This document shows, piece by piece, positions 41,287 through 43,160 of a stretch of DNA of 43,160 nucleotides. Origin of the DNA: Bacilli bacterium (GTDB lineage Bacteria; Bacillota_I; Bacilli_A; RFN20; CAG-826). The stretch spans positions 1-43,160 of the forward strand of contig JAFSNY010000082.1 of NCBI GenBank assembly GCA_017447305.1, read 5' to 3'. The position numbers were made by a program, and so were the translations under genes. Every line of letters begins with the position of its first letter. Positions within the stretch are counted from its first letter, which is position 1. The notes beneath the pieces were generated by a model. That model saw only the letters and a list, made by a program, of their open reading frames with translations, did no database searches and was not told where the DNA came from.

Positions 41287-41928
41287 TTAATCAAGTGCCT
41301 CCTCAATTTTCTTTAATGCATCTTGGGAAGCGACTAAGGTATCGACATGTAAGAGATCGAGAACTGAGACGTTATCCCAAGTGACGGTGTGTGCCCATGC
41401 GACGTTACGTGCGGAATAGACGATATTTTCATCTAATTCATCAACGACGACGAGGACTTTACCTTCGGCCTTGACTGCGTTAAGGAATTTAACATAGTCA
41501 GCGGTCTTTTTGCCTTTGCAGGCGATTTTATCAATAACTCTAAGTTGGCTGTCGCTCACTTTGAGGGTGAGGGCGCTCTTGAGAGCTAATTGATGTTCTT
41601 TCTTGTTTTGGGAGAGCTTGTAGCTTTGTCTACCATCTGGGCCCCAAACGGTTCCACCACCAACCCAGACTGGGGATCTTGTGGAACCAGCTCTGGCTCT
41701 ACCTGTTCCCTTTTGTCTAAATGGTTTCTTGCCACCACCAGAGACTTCAGCTCTCTTTTTGGTTTTTGCTGTAGCTTGTCTTTGGTTAGCTTGATCGACC
41801 ACGACTGCGTCAAACATAACTTGTTCGTTAACTTCAACGCCGAAGACGGATGATTTGAGTTTTGCACTGCCGACTTCTTCACCAGCCATGTTTAGAACTT
41901 TGACTGTAAGTGTTTTCTTTTCTGCCAT
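41287..41928 (-). CDS. rplD: 50S ribosomal protein L4
   Basis: 213 residues from the ATG at 41928, with AAAGGAG at 8 nt; a TTG two codons upstream has the wrong spacing. The typical basic loop has KKPFRQKGTGRARAGSTRSP and GTVWGPDGRQSY. L4 lines the exit tunnel, and in E. coli it represses the S10 operon through its leader; whether this occurs here is unknown. Confidence 0.96.
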   Translation of the reverse strand: MAEKKTLTVKVLNMAGEEVGSAKLKSSVFGVEVNEQVMFDAVVVDQANQRQATAKTKKRAEVSGGGKKPFRQKGTGRARAGSTRSPVWVGGGTVWGPDGRQSYKLSQNKKEHQLALKSALTLKVSDSQLRVIDKIACKGKKTADYVKFLNAVKAEGKVLVVVDELDENIVYSARNVAWAHTVTWDNVSVLDLLHVDTLVASQDALKKIEEALD

Positions 41929-41949
41929 GTTCAATTCTCCTTTCCGTCA

Positions 41950-42639
41950 TTACTCAGCAGCATCAGTTTTGGTGCGGTCGATTAATGGTTTAACGACTGG
42001 CGCACCCTTTTGGGCTTTAACAGCGCTTCTGATGACAACGAGTGATTTCTTTGCACCTGGAAGGCCACCTCTAATTAAGATAGCGTTTCTTTCAGTATCC
42101 ACTGCGACGACAGTGAGGTTGAGGAGTGTTGCTGATTTGTTTCCGTGGTGTCCGGACATGTGTTTTCCTGGCATAACACCATGGTTGTAACGACCTTGGT
42201 TAGCGAAGGAACCTTGTCCTCTGTGGTAACCGGAACCATGACCTTTTGGACCGATGTGCATGTGCCATCTCTTAATGGTACCAGTGTATCCTTTACCTTT
42301 GCTTGTTCCGATGACATCGACAACATCGCCAGCTTTGAACATATCGACTGTGATGGTGTCTCCGAGGTTATAACCTGCCATCTCATCACCGCGTAATTCT
42401 CTTAAGTGGTAGAAAGGTGTAGTACCAGCTTTCTTAGCGTGACCTTTTTCAGGTTTGTTTGCGCGGCTTTCTTTCTTTTCGTCAAGACCGACTTGGACGG
42501 CGACATAACCATCATGTTCCACAGTCTTAACTTGGGTAACGACGTTTGGAACGACTTCAACGACTGTGACGGCGTACATGGTTCCATCTTCAGCGAAGAC
42601 TTCTGTCATGCCCATCTTACGACCTAAAATTGCTTTCAT
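41950..42639 (-). CDS. rplC: 50S ribosomal protein L3
   Basis: 229 residues. MKAILGRKMGMTEVFAEDGT, GTSKGKGYTGTIKRWHMHIG, and GSFANQGRYNHGVMPGKHMS identify it. L3 organises the peptidyl transferase region. It follows rpsJ by 14 nt. Confidence 0.97.
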   Translation of the reverse strand: MKAILGRKMGMTEVFAEDGTMYAVTVVEVVPNVVTQVKTVEHDGYVAVQVGLDEKKESRANKPEKGHAKKAGTTPFYHLRELRGDEMAGYNLGDTITVDMFKAGDVVDVIGTSKGKGYTGTIKRWHMHIGPKGHGSGYHRGQGSFANQGRYNHGVMPGKHMSGHHGNKSATLLNLTVVAVDTERNAILIRGGLPGAKKSLVVIRSAVKAQKGAPVVKPLIDRTKTDAAE

Positions 42640-42653
42640 TACGTCTTACCTCC

Positions 42654-42965
42654 TTATAGTTTGATTTCGATATCAACTCCAGCAGGAAGATCGAGGTTCT
42701 TGAGGCTATCAAGAGTTTCTTTCTTAGTATTGGTAATATCGATGATACGTTTATGTGTTCTGATTTCGAATTGTTCACGGGAATCTTTGTATTTGTGAAC
42801 CGCTCTTAAGATGGTGAACACTTGCTTTTCCGTTGGGAGTGGAATTGGGCCAACAACTTTGGCACCAGTGTTTTTCGCTGCGGCGATAATCTTTTCAGCA
42901 CTAGCATCTAAGCTAACGTGATCGAACGCCTTTAAGCGAACCCTAATTTTGGTTGCTTTTGCCAT
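42654..42965 (-). CDS. rpsJ: 30S ribosomal protein S10
   Basis: 103 residues. [40 protein letters not shown] and [11 protein letters not shown] are diagnostic. Besides its place in the 30S head, S10 is NusE in antitermination. It is the first gene of the operon; AAGGAGG lies 7 nt before the ATG. Confidence 0.97.
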   Translation of the reverse strand: MAKATKIRVRLKAFDHVSLDASAEKIIAAAKNTGAKVVGPIPLPTEKQVFTILRAVHKYKDSREQFEIRTHKRIIDITNTKKETLDSLKNLDLPAGVDIEIKL

Positions 42966-43013
42966 GAAATTTCCTCCTTATATCACTTCAGGCTTTGACT
43001 TTCTCCCTCTCAA

Positions 43014-43072
43014 TGCGAATTACCGAATTACACCTTCATGACAACGCCTGTGGGTGTATCCGCAACCTCGCA
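43014..43072 (-). promoter_or_regulatory. Structured leader of the S10 operon
   Basis: About 125 nt separate the promoter from the rpsJ ATG. Two nested stems are visible on the minus strand: TGCGA (43068-43072) with TCGCA (43014-43018), and inside it TACACC (43053-43058 on the opposite strand) with GGTGTA (43029-43034). GTAATTC is repeated in tandem near the 3' side. This recalls ribosomal-protein autoregulatory leaders of Firmicutes S10 operons. The ligand protein is not identified. Confidence 0.5.
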
Positions 43073-43098
43073 CATCACTGTGGGCAGTCAACGTTCTA

Positions 43099-43127
43099 AA
43101 TATACTCTATACGTATGTGTGTGTCAA
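43099..43127 (-). promoter_or_regulatory. Promoter of the S10-spc-alpha operon
   Basis: On the minus strand TTGACA (43122-43127) and TATATT (43099-43104) are exactly 17 bp apart. The sequence upstream to the window edge (43128-43160) is almost pure A/T, like an UP element for strong growth-related promoters. Confidence 0.85.
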
Positions 43128-43160
43128 TAATTATTTAATAAATTTTTAAAATATATTTTA

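Noticed and set aside
1-43160. CRISPR array or restriction/defence cluster
   Set aside because: No regularly spaced direct repeats and no Cas, restriction or retron-type proteins are seen on either strand.

Overview
The window looks like a chromosomal segment of a low-GC, anaerobic Firmicutes-type bacterium, possibly an uncultured Bacilli / Erysipelotrichia / RF39-like (Mollicutes-related) lineage. The evidence is the AT-rich sequence with strong AAGGAGG ribosome sites, a FakA/PlsX lipid pathway, a single-chain pyruvate:ferredoxin oxidoreductase, zinc-type S14, L36 and adenylate kinase, and no L30 gene in the spc operon. TGA is used as a stop (fakA ends in an ATGA overlap with plsX, and the tandem acyltransferase also ends in TGA), so this is not a code-4 mycoplasma. 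The lineage is inferred; no 16S gene is present.

Positions 1 to about 6640 are the right part of an integrated mobile element (prophage, or integrative or satellite element) that continues beyond position 1. A leftward arm carries an XRE regulator, a tyrosine recombinase, a BRO/KilAC antirepressor, a small coiled-coil/HTH-like protein and the start of a Lin1244/Lin1753-type replication protein. A rightward arm carries a small SHOCT-like protein and two overlapping large serine recombinases. Two copies of TGTCA-N3-TGACA lie between the arms. The right end is a terminator plus two inverted repeats, just before tRNA genes.

Positions 6731 to 7154 hold tRNA-Gly(CCC), tRNA-Val(GAC) and tRNA-Thr(CGT) on the minus strand, with their own promoters. 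Positions 7181 to 18221 are dominated by lipid genes: cardiolipin synthase, a DegV/FakB-type fatty-acid binder, a membrane-anchored hydrolase with a Cys nucleophile, and a tightly overlapping five-gene operon. That operon, in transcription order, is fakA, plsX, acyl-activating enzyme with a C-terminal carrier domain, tandem PlsC-type acyltransferase, and acyl carrier protein. Together they could turn exogenous fatty acids into acyl-phosphate and acyl-ACP and load them onto glycerolipid. Two more membrane-anchored alpha/beta hydrolases, a MATE transporter and a glutathione peroxidase follow.

Positions 21103 to 28191 hold a P-loop kinase, a small basic protein, pyruvate:ferredoxin oxidoreductase, a GalU-like nucleotidyltransferase with a degenerate signature loop, a Rex-N-like DNA-binding protein without a Rossmann domain, and an unknown two-TM protein. 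Positions 28199 to 43127 are the complete S10-spc-alpha ribosomal supercluster on the minus strand, from a consensus promoter and structured leader (43014 to 43127) to a strong terminator after rplQ.
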